Position numbers and translations under genes: made by a program
DNA from: JBFFXF01 sp041569895
Lineage (GTDB): Bacteria > Planctomycetota > UBA8108 > JACQVS01
Reading direction: 5' to 3'
Assembly: GCA_041569895.1 (NCBI GenBank)
Contig: JBFFXF010000268.1
Span: 1-10,280 of the forward strand
Length of the DNA: 10,280 nucleotides
The notes under the pieces: model-generated
The model's input: only the letters and a program-made list of their open reading frames with translations
Database searches by the model: none
What the model was told of the DNA's origin: nothing
In this document: in pieces, positions 1 to 6,709 of the stretch
Position numbering within the stretch: position 1 is the stretch's first letter
How the letters are laid out: each line of letters opens with the position of its first letter

Positions 1-60
1 CCGATGTCCGAGTCCGAGCTCTGCGTAATCTGCGGAATCTGTGTAATCTGCGTTCCCGTC
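1..60 (-). repeat. Composite intergenic repeat, nine-base module (copy 1, cut by window edge)
   Basis: Four tandem nine-base units (ctgcgtaat-like) run from 21 to 56 and end in gttcccgtc. Read on the minus strand, this is gacgggaa followed by cgcagatta-like units. Bases 1-18 hold hexamers (tccgag, ccgatg), which on the minus strand read ctcgga/catcgg and look like the beginning of a six-base array continuing past the window edge. Bases 21-60 match the reverse complement of 8891-8930 at 37 of 40 positions. The repeat lies about 30 bp beyond the sulfatase stop, in the sense direction of that gene. Function is unknown. It is not a CRISPR array: the units are contiguous, without spacers. Confidence 0.85.
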
Positions 61-90
61 TTCGTCGACCGTCGGCCGCGCCCTCGACCT

Positions 91-1857
91 TTAAGGACTT
101 CCCTTCCGCTTTCGCTGTTTCTCCGCCCGGCGCGCCTCGCGCTGCTTCCTCCACGGCTGCAGCGGGTACACGTTCGAGCGCTGCGCCCACGCTTCCCATT
201 TCGCGGCGAGCCGCTCGACGCGCTCGGGGTGCTTGCCGGCGAGATTGTCGAGCTCCGTGCGGTCGTTCTCGAGGTCGAAGAGCTCCCACGGCCCCTTCTC
301 GCCCTTCGCGACGAGCTTCCACTTCCCCTCCCGGATGGCGCGGTTGCCCTCGTGCTCCCAGTAGATGGCGTCGCGCTCGACCTTCTCGCCGAGGCACGCC
401 GGCAGCAGCGAGCGTCCCTCCATCGGCTGGATCTTCTCGCCGGCGTGCTCGGCGGGATACTCGGCTCCGGCGGCGTCGATACACGTCGCCATCAGATCGA
501 TGACGTGCCCGGGCTGGTGCTCGAGCGCGCCGCGCCGCTTGATGCGCTCCGGCCAGTGCGCGATCAGCGGTGACGCGATGCCTCCCTCGTGCACCCAGTG
601 CTTGTAGAGCCGGAACGGAGTGTTCGACGCGTTCGCCCAGGGAAGTCCGTACGCGAGGTAGGTGTCCGCCGGTCCCGGCATCACGCCGCGGCCGGTTCGC
701 ACCGGGCGGCCGTCACGCGTCACCAGCGGCTGCATGCGTGTCTGCAGCTCGCCGGGCGCCATCGGGCGCAGCTCGACCGGCTTCGACGGATCCGGCTTCA
801 CCGGCCCGCGCGAGCCGTACTCCTCGGCGCATCCGCCGTTGTCCGCGAGAAAGAGGATCAAGGTGCGATCGAGCGCTTTCTTCTTCTCGAGCGCCGCGAT
901 GATGCGACCGATCCCCTGATCCATCGAATCGACCATCGCCGCGTAGACTTCCATCCGCCGCTCGAACCACGCGCGGTCCTTGACCTCGTCCCACTCCGGC
1001 GCGGCCGGGTCGCGGGGCGTGATCCCCCACTTCTCGTCGACCAGTCCCATGCGCACCATGCGCGCGTGGCGCTCGGCGCGCAGCGCATCCCAGCCCTTCG
1101 AGTACCGCCCGCGGTACTTGGCGATGTCGCGCTCGCGCGCGTGCATCGGCCAGTGCGGGGACGTGTAGGCGACGTAGAGGAAGAACGGGGCCTCGCCCGA
1201 GTGCTCGTCGATGTACTTCGCGGCCCAGTGGCTGATGCGATCGGTATAGTAGAAGTCCTCGACGTCGGGCGGGATCTGCGTGTCGTCCAGCGTCAACGAG
1301 TTCGGGTCGAAGAAGCTGCCGGCTCCGTGGATGGTGCCGAAGAAGCGATCGAATCCGCGCCCACGCGGCCAGTTGTGCTTCGGCCCGTCCGGCGCGACGT
1401 GCCGCGTCACGTGCCACTTTCCCGCCATGTAGGTCGCGTAGCCCGCGCGCTTGAGTGCCTCGGCGATGGTGACACAGCGCTTGTTGAGGTTGCCCCGGTA
1501 CCCGTCGTGGCCGTTGTCGGCCATCATCCAGCCGACCCCGGCCTGGTGAGGATAGAGACCCGTGAGCAACGCGGCGCGGGTCGGACAGCAGCGCGCCGTG
1601 TTGTAGAACTGCGTGAACCGGACGCCGCCCGCGGCGAGCCGGTCGAGGTTCGGGGTCTCGATCTCGCCACCGTAGCAGCCGATGTCCGAGAACCCCATGT
1701 CGTCGGCCATGATGACGATGATGTTCGGCCGCTCCGCGGCAGCCGTCACGGCGGCGTCGGTCGGCGACGGCGCGAACGTGATCGCGATCGACACGACACC
1801 GATCACGACGGCGACCAGCAGGGCGGTGAAGACGGCGATGGTTCCTCTGGTGGGCAT
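91..1857 (-). CDS. Membrane-anchored or exported sulfatase (S1 formylglycine family)
   Basis: Hydrolyses sulfate esters; the true substrate (sulfated polysaccharide or other) cannot be read from the sequence. The 588-aa product starts with a hydrophobic segment (about residues 6-28) followed by an Ala-rich stretch, so it is exported by a signal peptide or held by an N-terminal anchor. Family hallmarks are present: metal-binding Asp52-Asp53 in IMADDMG; the signature RCCPTRAALLTG with Cys90 as the residue to be oxidised to formylglycine and Arg94; Lys147/His149 in GKWH; His235 in SPHWP; Asp339-Asn340 in ADNGG; and Lys419 plus HEGG near 423. The C-terminus is strongly basic. I chose the ATG at 1857 because AGGAGA lies four bases upstream; the in-frame ATG at 1875 has no ribosome site and starts against the repeat array. 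It is the last of the five minus-strand genes, 166 bp after the SDR gene. No sulfatase-activating enzyme gene is in the window. Confidence 0.93.
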   Translation of the reverse strand: MPTRGTIAVFTALLVAVVIGVVSIAITFAPSPTDAAVTAAAERPNIIVIMADDMGFSDIGCYGGEIETPNLDRLAAGGVRFTQFYNTARCCPTRAALLTGLYPHQAGVGWMMADNGHDGYRGNLNKRCVTIAEALKRAGYATYMAGKWHVTRHVAPDGPKHNWPRGRGFDRFFGTIHGAGSFFDPNSLTLDDTQIPPDVEDFYYTDRISHWAAKYIDEHSGEAPFFLYVAYTSPHWPMHARERDIAKYRGRYSKGWDALRAERHARMVRMGLVDEKWGITPRDPAAPEWDEVKDRAWFERRMEVYAAMVDSMDQGIGRIIAALEKKKALDRTLILFLADNGGCAEEYGSRGPVKPDPSKPVELRPMAPGELQTRMQPLVTRDGRPVRTGRGVMPGPADTYLAYGLPWANASNTPFRLYKHWVHEGGIASPLIAHWPERIKRRGALEHQPGHVIDLMATCIDAAGAEYPAEHAGEKIQPMEGRSLLPACLGEKVERDAIYWEHEGNRAIREGKWKLVAKGEKGPWELFDLENDRTELDNLAGKHPERVERLAAKWEAWAQRSNVYPLQPWRKQREARRAEKQRKRKGSP

Positions 1858-1861
1858 CGGT

Positions 1862-1867
1862 TCTCCT
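1862..1867 (-). promoter_or_regulatory. Ribosome binding site deciding the sulfatase start
   Basis: Minus-strand AGGAGA ends four bases before the ATG at 1857 (AGGAG core to ATG is five bases). This is the only good Shine-Dalgarno match near the sulfatase 5' end and favours the shorter start over the ATG at 1875. Confidence 0.7.
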
Positions 1868-1880
1868 GAGCTCATCGTGC

Positions 1881-1928
1881 GTACCCGTACCCGTACCCGT
1901 TCCCGTTCCCGTTCCCGTGCCCGTTCCC
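1881..1928 (-). repeat. (GGGNAC)8 hexamer array with G-quadruplex pattern upstream of the sulfatase
   Basis: Eight perfect-length six-base units in 48 bp. On the minus strand the order is GGGAAC, GGGCAC, GGGAAC three times, then GGGTAC three times. It therefore presents eight GGG runs separated by three-base loops on the strand that is sense for the sulfatase, ending 23 bp upstream of the chosen start codon. This exceeds the usual G3N1-7 quadruplex rule. Whether it folds in DNA or mRNA is not known. Confidence 0.9.
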
Positions 1929-1972
1929 GAGAACTCGAGGCCGAGGAGACGGCGTGGAATCGGGGAGTTGGT

Positions 1973-2013
1973 GATTCCCGACTCCGACTCCGACTGTCCC
2001 TGCCTCCGCCTCG
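1973..2013 (-). repeat. Degenerate hexamer array (TCGGAG-like)
   Basis: Plus-strand units gattcc, cgactc, cgactc, cgactg, tccctg, cctccg form a decaying six-base periodicity. On the minus strand they read as TCGGAG-type units. It lies directly after the SDR stop (2024), and together with the array at 1881-1928 fills much of the SDR-sulfatase gap. The order TCGGAG-type then GGGNAC-type on one strand also occurs at 8946-9149. Confidence 0.6.
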
Positions 2014-2023
2014 CCCCCCCGCC

Positions 2024-2839
2024 TCACTCCTTGAACGCCCCCCCCTGCCGCCGGCTGATCGACTTCATCAACGGATCGAACATCCAGATCGGCAGGATGC
2101 GAAGGAGCTTCATCGCCAGAGACAGTCGCAGCGGGAAGTGGATCTCGCGCTTGCGGCGCTCGATGCCGCGTACAATGATCTCCGCTGCGCGGTCCGGTGG
2201 CAAGAGGAAGGGCATGCGGAAGCGGTTGCGGTCGGTGAGCGGCGTGCGCACGAAACCGGGTGAGACGGTGAGCACGTCGACTCCGCGCGGCGCGAGATCG
2301 AGACGCAGCGACTCGAGGAATGTCGCCAGCGCGGATTTGCTGGCGCAGTAGGCCGCCGATTGCGGCAGGCCGCGGTATCCACCGACGCTCGAGACGCCGA
2401 CGATCGTGCCCTGCCCGCGCGCGAGAAAGCCGGGCAGCGCGGCCTCGATGCCGTGGACCGCTCCCATCAGATTGACGTCGAACACGCGCCGCACGCTCTC
2501 GGCGTCGAGCCGATCGACGTGCACCGGCTCGCCGATGCCGGCGTTCAGGATGACGACGTCGAGCCCACCCAACGCCTCCTCCGCCTCGCGCACCGCGTCG
2601 GCGACGCGCTGCCGATCGGTGACATCACCCGTCTGCGCGATGACGACCGGCGCCACGGCGTCATCGGAATGCTCCCGCGCGAGCGCCTCGCACTCGTCGC
2701 GCACCACCCCGAGCCGCTCGGCGTTGCGGGCAAAGAGAGCCACCCGACATCCGCGCCGCGCCAGAGCACGAGCGAGCGCCGCCCCGATCCCGCTCGAGGC
2801 CCCCGTCAACCAGACCCGCCGGCCACGCAGTCTAGGCAT
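2024..2839 (-). CDS. Short-chain dehydrogenase/reductase (classical SDR)
   Basis: NAD(P)-dependent oxidoreductase of 271 aa, about the usual length for a classical SDR. Visible motifs: cofactor loop TGASSGIG (12-19), a GDVTD segment (71-75), NAG (99-101), Asn123 of the catalytic tetrad, Ser151, Tyr164 and Lys168 (YCASK), and SPGFVRTP after the active site. Arg38 in FARNAERL suggests NADP preference, an inference only. A hydrophobic C-terminal stretch (KLLRILPIWMF) may bind membrane or substrate. The substrate is unknown. The start at 2839 is preferred because the SDR fold begins at once (LRGRRVWLTGAS); an in-frame ATG at 2893 would add 18 residues made only of translated hexamer repeats (EAEAE, TGTGTG). 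The sole Shine-Dalgarno-like element before 2839 is the GGGAAC repeat itself. It lies 131 bp after purF on the same strand. Confidence 0.9.
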   Translation of the reverse strand: MPRLRGRRVWLTGASSGIGAALARALARRGCRVALFARNAERLGVVRDECEALAREHSDDAVAPVVIAQTGDVTDRQRVADAVREAEEALGGLDVVILNAGIGEPVHVDRLDAESVRRVFDVNLMGAVHGIEAALPGFLARGQGTIVGVSSVGGYRGLPQSAAYCASKSALATFLESLRLDLAPRGVDVLTVSPGFVRTPLTDRNRFRMPFLLPPDRAAEIIVRGIERRKREIHFPLRLSLAMKLLRILPIWMFDPLMKSISRRQGGAFKE

Positions 2840-2840
2840 C

Positions 2841-2954
2841 GTTCCCGTTCCCGTTCCCGTGCCCGTCTCGGCCTCGGCCTCGGCCTCGGTCATCGGAACC
2901 GGAGTCGGAATCGGAGTCGGAATCGGTCATCGGAATCGGTCATCGGGCTCGGAG
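2841..2954 (-). repeat. Compound hexamer array between purF and the SDR gene, with a G-quadruplex motif at the SDR start
   Basis: On the plus strand the array runs (gttccc)3, gtgccc, gtctcg, (gcctcg)3, then mixed gaatcg/gagtcg/gaaccg units broken three times by a seven-base gtcatcg. On the minus strand it ends in GGGCAC followed by (GGGAAC)3, four GGG runs with three-base loops, one base before the SDR ATG. It fills nearly all of the 131-bp gap. The plus strand from 2893 leftwards is open in several frames only because the repeat period is a multiple of three. Confidence 0.9.
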
Positions 2955-2970
2955 GACGAGAGAGCGTCCG

Positions 2971-4578
2971 TCAAAACGCCGCCCGCTCGTACGTGCGTTC
3001 GCCTCCGGTCACCACGCCGCCCGGCGCTCGCCGATCGCGCTCGGTGAGCGCCACCTCGTAGAGCTTGTTGCCCCACTCGGTCGGGTATTTTCCGGTGAGG
3101 CAGCCCATGCAGAGGCTCTCCTCGGGGAGGCCGATGCAGTCGGCGAGGGCGTCGATGCTCAGATAGCGAAGGGTGTCGGCGCCGAGGTCGGCGGCGAGTC
3201 GGCGGAGGGTGTCCTCGGGTATCTGCCCGCGGACGGGCTGCTCCATGAACGCGGGCGCGAAGAGCTCGCCGATCGTCGACATGTCGATGCCGTAGCTGCA
3301 CGGCGCCATGATCGGCGGAGACGCGACGCGCACGTGCACCTCGCCGGCGCGCGCCTTCTCGCGGATCTTCTTGATGATCACGCGCAGCGTCGTCGAGCGC
3401 ACGATGCTGTCCTCGACGAGGAACACGCGCTTCCCCTCGAGGATCTCGGGGATCGTCTTGTACTTGCGCTCGGCCTTCTTGTAGCGGCTGCTCCCCTCGA
3501 TGAACGTGCGGCCGAGGTAGCGATTCCTCAGCAGGCCCTCGAAGACCGGCACGCCGAGCTTGGCGGCCATGGCGTCCGCCGCGGCGCGTGCCGTGTCTGG
3601 CACGGGGACGATCACGCAGTTGTCGTCGATCTTCTCGGTCTCCGCCGCGGCGAGCGCCTCTCCCGTTCGGCGCCGGCTCGCGTAGACGGAACGGTTGTTG
3701 ATCACCGACCCGACGTTCGAGAAGTACACCCACTCGAAGAAACAGTACGACTTCTTCGGGCTCGGGGCGAAGCGCTTGACGCGCACGCCATCGGCGGTGG
3801 CGTGGATCAGCGTGCCCGGCTCGACGCTGTGGATCTCCTCCGGCGCGAAGCCGAGACTGTCGAGCGGCTGGCTCTCCGACGCCGCCGCGAACAGCTCGCC
3901 CTCTCGCACGGCGTAGCAGAGCGGCCGGAAGCCGTGCGAATCGCGCGCGACGACGAGGTCGCCGTCGGCATTGATGAGCGCGATCGAGTACGCGCCATCG
4001 AAGACGCTGGCCAGGTGCTTGAAGACCTTGACGAAGTCCGGCTTGTCGGTGCCCTCGAGGCCGAGGAAGAGGTGGTGCTGGATGATCTCGGTGTCGGTCT
4101 CGCGCACCAGGTGGTAATCGTCGCGCTCGAGGATCTGGCCGCGGCACTCCGCGTAGTTGGCGAGGTTGCCGTTGAAGCAGAACGCGAACCACTTCCACTT
4201 GTAGCCGTTCGGGCACTCGAATGGCTGCGCGAAGGTGGCGTCCTGGGCGCCGCACGTGGCGTAGCGCACGTGGCCGATCGCAGCGCGACCGGCGTTCTCC
4301 CGCATGATGTTCTCGAACTTCCCCTCGTGGTTCATGCGGAAGACCTCGCCGACGGTGCCGTTGTCCTTGCGGGTGACGAGGATCTTCTTGCGGTCGGGGT
4401 TGTACGACGTGATCCCGGCGGCGAGCTGACCGCGGTTCTGGAGGTCGGTGAGCATCACCGGGATCAGGTGGGACACGTTGTTCCCGCCGACAGCGGGCGA
4501 GTCGAACCCGATCGACTCGATATTCCCGAGCCGGTAGACGGCGGCGACGCCACATTCGTCGTGGACGGGATCGAGCAT
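2971..4578 (-). CDS. purF: Amidophosphoribosyltransferase, divergent iron-sulfur type
   Basis: First committed step of purine synthesis: PRPP plus glutamine gives 5-phosphoribosylamine; cytoplasmic. The product is 535 aa, longer than the usual 470-510. The N-terminal class II glutamine amidotransferase domain has an eight-residue propeptide and nucleophile Cys9 (HDECGVAAVY), then NRGQLAAGI, GHVRYATCG, FNGNLAN and DTEII. The phosphoribosyltransferase domain has VFLVEDSIVRSTT (385-397), aligned to the family PRPP loop VDDSIVRGTT, with Glu for Asp and Ser for Gly. Cys279, Cys427, Cys490 and Cys493 match the four [4Fe-4S] ligands of the Bacillus subtilis type enzyme (CFFEWVYF, PCSYGID, CMGCLTGKYP), and the propeptide also fits that type. 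The start is six bases after the lipA stop; GAGGA in the lipA end is the likely ribosome site. Family assignment is firm; purine role is inferred because the NRGQ and FNG substitutions mark a distinct subgroup. Confidence 0.9.
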   Translation of the reverse strand: MLDPVHDECGVAAVYRLGNIESIGFDSPAVGGNNVSHLIPVMLTDLQNRGQLAAGITSYNPDRKKILVTRKDNGTVGEVFRMNHEGKFENIMRENAGRAAIGHVRYATCGAQDATFAQPFECPNGYKWKWFAFCFNGNLANYAECRGQILERDDYHLVRETDTEIIQHHLFLGLEGTDKPDFVKVFKHLASVFDGAYSIALINADGDLVVARDSHGFRPLCYAVREGELFAAASESQPLDSLGFAPEEIHSVEPGTLIHATADGVRVKRFAPSPKKSYCFFEWVYFSNVGSVINNRSVYASRRRTGEALAAAETEKIDDNCVIVPVPDTARAAADAMAAKLGVPVFEGLLRNRYLGRTFIEGSSRYKKAERKYKTIPEILEGKRVFLVEDSIVRSTTLRVIIKKIREKARAGEVHVRVASPPIMAPCSYGIDMSTIGELFAPAFMEQPVRGQIPEDTLRRLAADLGADTLRYLSIDALADCIGLPEESLCMGCLTGKYPTEWGNKLYEVALTERDRRAPGGVVTGGERTYERAAF

Positions 4579-4584
4579 CGATTC

Positions 4585-5568
4585 TCAGTCCTCGAGCGCT
4601 CGCTCGGCGCGATAAGAGCTTCGCACCAGCGGACCGGACTCCACGTGAGCGAATCCGATCGCCAGCGCGTATTCCTTCAACTCCTCGAACTCCTCCAGCG
4701 GGACGAAGCGCTCCACCGGCAGGTGGCGCGACGTCGGCGTCAGGTACTGGCCGATGGTCGCGACGTCGCACCCCGCCGAGCGCAGGTCGTCGAGCGTCTC
4801 GCGCACCTCGACGAGCGACTCGCCCAGGCCGACCATGATCCCCGACTTGACGCGCCGGAGACGGCGATCGCTCCCGCCGGACGGCGACGGCGCGTCGCGG
4901 CGTTCGGCCGCCTGGCGGAGCACCTCGAGGCTCTGCGCGTACCGCGCCTCGGGCCGCACGCGGCGGTAGAGCCTCGGCACGGTCTCGATGTTGTGGGCGA
5001 AGACCTCCGGGTCGGCGTCGAGCACGGCGTCGACCGCGTCGGCGTCCCCCTCGAAGTCGGGCACGAGCACCTCGATGGTCGTTTCCGGGCACGCCGTGCG
5101 CACGGCTCGTATGGTCGCGGCGAAGTGCGCCGAGCCGCCATCCGGCAGATCGTCGCGATTCACGGACGTGATCACCGCGTGTCGGATCGCCATCCTGCGC
5201 ACCGACTCGGCGACGCCCGCCGGCTCCTCCGGGTCGAGCGCGCGGAGCGGACCGCTCGCCACCGAGCAGAATCCGCAGTGCCGGGTGCAGACCTCTCCCA
5301 TCAGCATGAAGGTCGCGGTGCCGCGCGACCAGCACTCGAAGATGTTCGGGCAGCGCGCCTCCTCGCACACCGTGGCCAGCCGGAACTCGCGCACGGTCTC
5401 CTCGAGGCGGTGGAAGGCCTCGCTGCGCCGCACGGTGACCTTGATCCACGGCGGGCGCGGACCGGGCTCACGCGGGCGCGCCGGGCGCGACCTCGCCAGC
5501 GTCTCGGTCAGCGTCTCGGTCAGCGGCTCGGTCAGCGGCTCGGTCAGCGTCTCGACCGGGACGAACAT
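4585..5568 (-). CDS. lipA: Lipoyl synthase (radical SAM)
   Basis: Inserts two sulfur atoms at C6 and C8 of the octanoyl group bound to lipoyl domains (2-oxoacid dehydrogenase E2, GcvH). The 327-aa product has all expected ligands: auxiliary cluster CX4CX5C (Cys68, 73, 79), radical-SAM CX3CX2C (Cys94, 98, 101), and a C-terminal RSSY (316-319) carrying the serine ligand. PPWIKV at about 39-44 is the usual family entry point. The ATG at 5568 is the only ATG that keeps the whole fold at family length; the frame stays open upstream but this overlaps the lipB region. Residues 6-23 are a TLTE/PLTE repeat coded by a 12-bp tandem array, not a family feature. A further short insert (about RRDAPSPSGGSDRR) precedes VKSGIMVGLGE. 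No strong ribosome site is seen. lipB lies 170 bp upstream and purF six bases downstream, suggesting one transcript. Confidence 0.95.
   Translation of the reverse strand: MFVPVETLTEPLTEPLTETLTETLARSRPARPREPGPRPPWIKVTVRRSEAFHRLEETVREFRLATVCEEARCPNIFECWSRGTATFMLMGEVCTRHCGFCSVASGPLRALDPEEPAGVAESVRRMAIRHAVITSVNRDDLPDGGSAHFAATIRAVRTACPETTIEVLVPDFEGDADAVDAVLDADPEVFAHNIETVPRLYRRVRPEARYAQSLEVLRQAAERRDAPSPSGGSDRRLRRVKSGIMVGLGESLVEVRETLDDLRSAGCDVATIGQYLTPTSRHLPVERFVPLEEFEELKEYALAIGFAHVESGPLVRSSYRAERALED
5497..5556 (-). repeat. 12-bp tandem repeat, five copies, inside the lipA 5' coding region
   Basis: Five consecutive 12-base units on the plus strand: cagcgtctcggt twice, cagcggctcggt twice, cagcgtctcgac once. 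Each is two hexamers, one of them ctcggt, the same type as the intergenic TCGGNN arrays. In the lipA frame the units read as four-residue repeats (TLTE or PLTE). Because 12 is a multiple of three, copy-number change would keep lipA in frame. Confidence 0.9.
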
Positions 5569-5738
5569 GGTGGCCGGAGTGTCGCCAGTCACCCGTGAAG
5601 TCACCGTGCTGAAAGGGCTGAAGTCTCGACGGCCAAACGACTTGAACTCGATCGCCGCGAGGGGAGCGAGACCCGCGCGCGATTCGGGACCGCGGCCTCG
5701 GTTCCCGGCGTCTCCCCACGTCGCGGGAACGCACCATT

Positions 5739-6488
5739 CTACAATTTCGGCCACTCGATATCCAAACTCCTCTTGCTCTCGCCCCCCTGCTCCGGCTGCG
5801 CGGCACGGCCGTCGAAGGTCGCCGCCAGCGGGCGCCCGAGGGCCTCCTCGAGCGCCCGGTGGAGCGGCGGCACGAGCTCGGCGCAGGTCGGCGGCGCCGA
5901 GAGCAGCCGCTCCATCGACGTGACGCCCCGGTCTGCGATGCCGCACGGCACGATCAGGTCCCGAAACGGCCCCAGGTTGCAGCGGACGTTGATGGCGAGG
6001 CCGTGTGAGACGATCCAGCGGGACGCCCGCACGCCGATGGCGGCGATCTTCTCCCCGGCGACCCAGATGCCCGTCAGTCCCTCGAGCCGCTCGCCGGTGA
6101 TCCCCCACCGCGCGATGGTCGCGATGATGGCGTCCTCGAGCGCCCTCAGGTACCGGTGCAGGTCGCGCCCGACCGGTCCGTCGCTGCCGAGCTCGACGAT
6201 CGGGTAGGCGACCAGCTGCCCCGGGCCGTGGTAGGTGACATCACCGCCCCTCGTGGTCTCCTCGAGCGCCACGCCGCTCGCCTCGAACCGCTCTCGGGGC
6301 GCGACGATGTGACGGCCGCCCCGGCCGGGATTCCAGGTCACCACCGGCTCGTGCTCGAGGTACCAGACGAGATCGGGGACGTCGCCACGCCGGCGCGCCT
6401 CGACGAGCTCGTGCTGCCGCTGCAGCGCGTCCCGGTAATCCACGCGGGAGAGCGCGGTCGGTGGGGTGTCGACGGTGTCTCGCTTCAT
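5739..6488 (-). CDS. lipB: Octanoyl-[acyl carrier protein]:protein N-octanoyltransferase
   Basis: Transfers octanoate from acyl carrier protein to the lipoyl lysine of target proteins, giving the substrate for LipA; cytoplasmic. The 249-aa product shows the LipB signature RGGDVTYHGPGQLVAYP (80-96), catalytic Lys147 in GEKIAAIG, SHGLAINV (161-168) and catalytic Cys182 in IVPCGI. The start at 6488 (MKRDTV) gives family-typical length; an in-frame ATG at 6605 would add 39 residues unlike LipB and run through the divergent promoter space. The ribosome site is weak (AGGA 14 bases upstream). It is the first gene of the minus-strand run and lies divergent from ftsH. The C-terminus has a short Glu/Gln-rich tail after the conserved domain. 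Confidence 0.95.
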   Translation of the reverse strand: MKRDTVDTPPTALSRVDYRDALQRQHELVEARRRGDVPDLVWYLEHEPVVTWNPGRGGRHIVAPRERFEASGVALEETTRGGDVTYHGPGQLVAYPIVELGSDGPVGRDLHRYLRALEDAIIATIARWGITGERLEGLTGIWVAGEKIAAIGVRASRWIVSHGLAINVRCNLGPFRDLIVPCGIADRGVTSMERLLSAPPTCAELVPPLHRALEEALGRPLAATFDGRAAQPEQGGESKRSLDIEWPKL

Positions 6489-6709
6489 GTCGTCTTCGAA
6501 TCCTGCGGCGCCGATCGGTTCACGGAGATTTCGTTGCCCTCGAATTTTACGGAACTTCGCACTGGAGGAAAGGGGGGTTTGATGCAACCATCCGGGGCGG
6601 CGCACCTGTTGACGACGGCCGCCAGACCCGAAGAAGGAGGAGAGCCGCGCGGGCGCAGGGGGCCTGCCGGCCCCCGGAGCCGTCCGAGGCCGCTTCCAGG
6701 CGTTTCACA
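6489..6709. other. Divergent lipB-ftsH intergenic region
   Basis: This 221-bp stretch must hold the promoters of both genes and, unlike the other gaps, contains no hexamer array. A TAAAAT (minus strand, 6544-6549) resembles a -10 box for lipB but has no clear -35. TTGACG at 6609-6614 resembles a plus-strand -35 without a matching -10. AAGGAGGA at 6634-6641 is a near-perfect anti-16S match but has no start codon within reach. A GC hairpin follows at 6658-6675. Confidence 0.5.
6658..6675 (+). promoter_or_regulatory. GC-rich hairpin in the ftsH leader
   Basis: Perfect seven-base inverted repeat GGGGGCC / GGCCCCC with four-base loop TGCC, 34 bp before the ftsH ATG. No T-run follows, so it is unlikely to be a terminator. 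It lies between an unused AAGGAGGA (6634-6641) and the start codon, and could form a structure in the ftsH 5' leader. Any regulatory role is a guess. Confidence 0.4.

Noticed and set aside
1858..1875. ATG at 1875 as the sulfatase start
   Set aside because: It lacks a ribosome site, whereas AGGAGA is well spaced before the ATG at 1857.
2840..2893. Upstream ATG at 2893 as the SDR start
   Set aside because: It would add only repeat-coded residues (EAEAE, TGTGTG) and has no ribosome site; the SDR fold starts right after the ATG at 2839.
3334..5598. Very long plus-strand open frame opposite purF and lipA, and a similar minus-strand frame opposite ftsH (6485-8965)
   Set aside because: Both are antisense shadows of well-supported conserved genes in high-GC DNA and have arginine/alanine-rich composition without recognisable motifs.
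5701..5730. Seven-base inverted repeat GTTCCCG/CGGGAAC between lipB and lipA
   Set aside because: The arms are short with a 16-base loop and no T-run; too weak to call a terminator or operator.
5736..5765. Possible lipA promoter (minus strand TTGGAT, 18 bases, TAGAAT) overlapping the lipB stop
   Set aside because: The -35 match is poor, and sigma consensus in this lineage is unknown. lipB and lipA may simply be co-transcribed.
6489..6605. Upstream ATG at 6605 as the lipB start
   Set aside because: The extra 39 residues resemble no LipB sequence and would cover the divergent promoter region.
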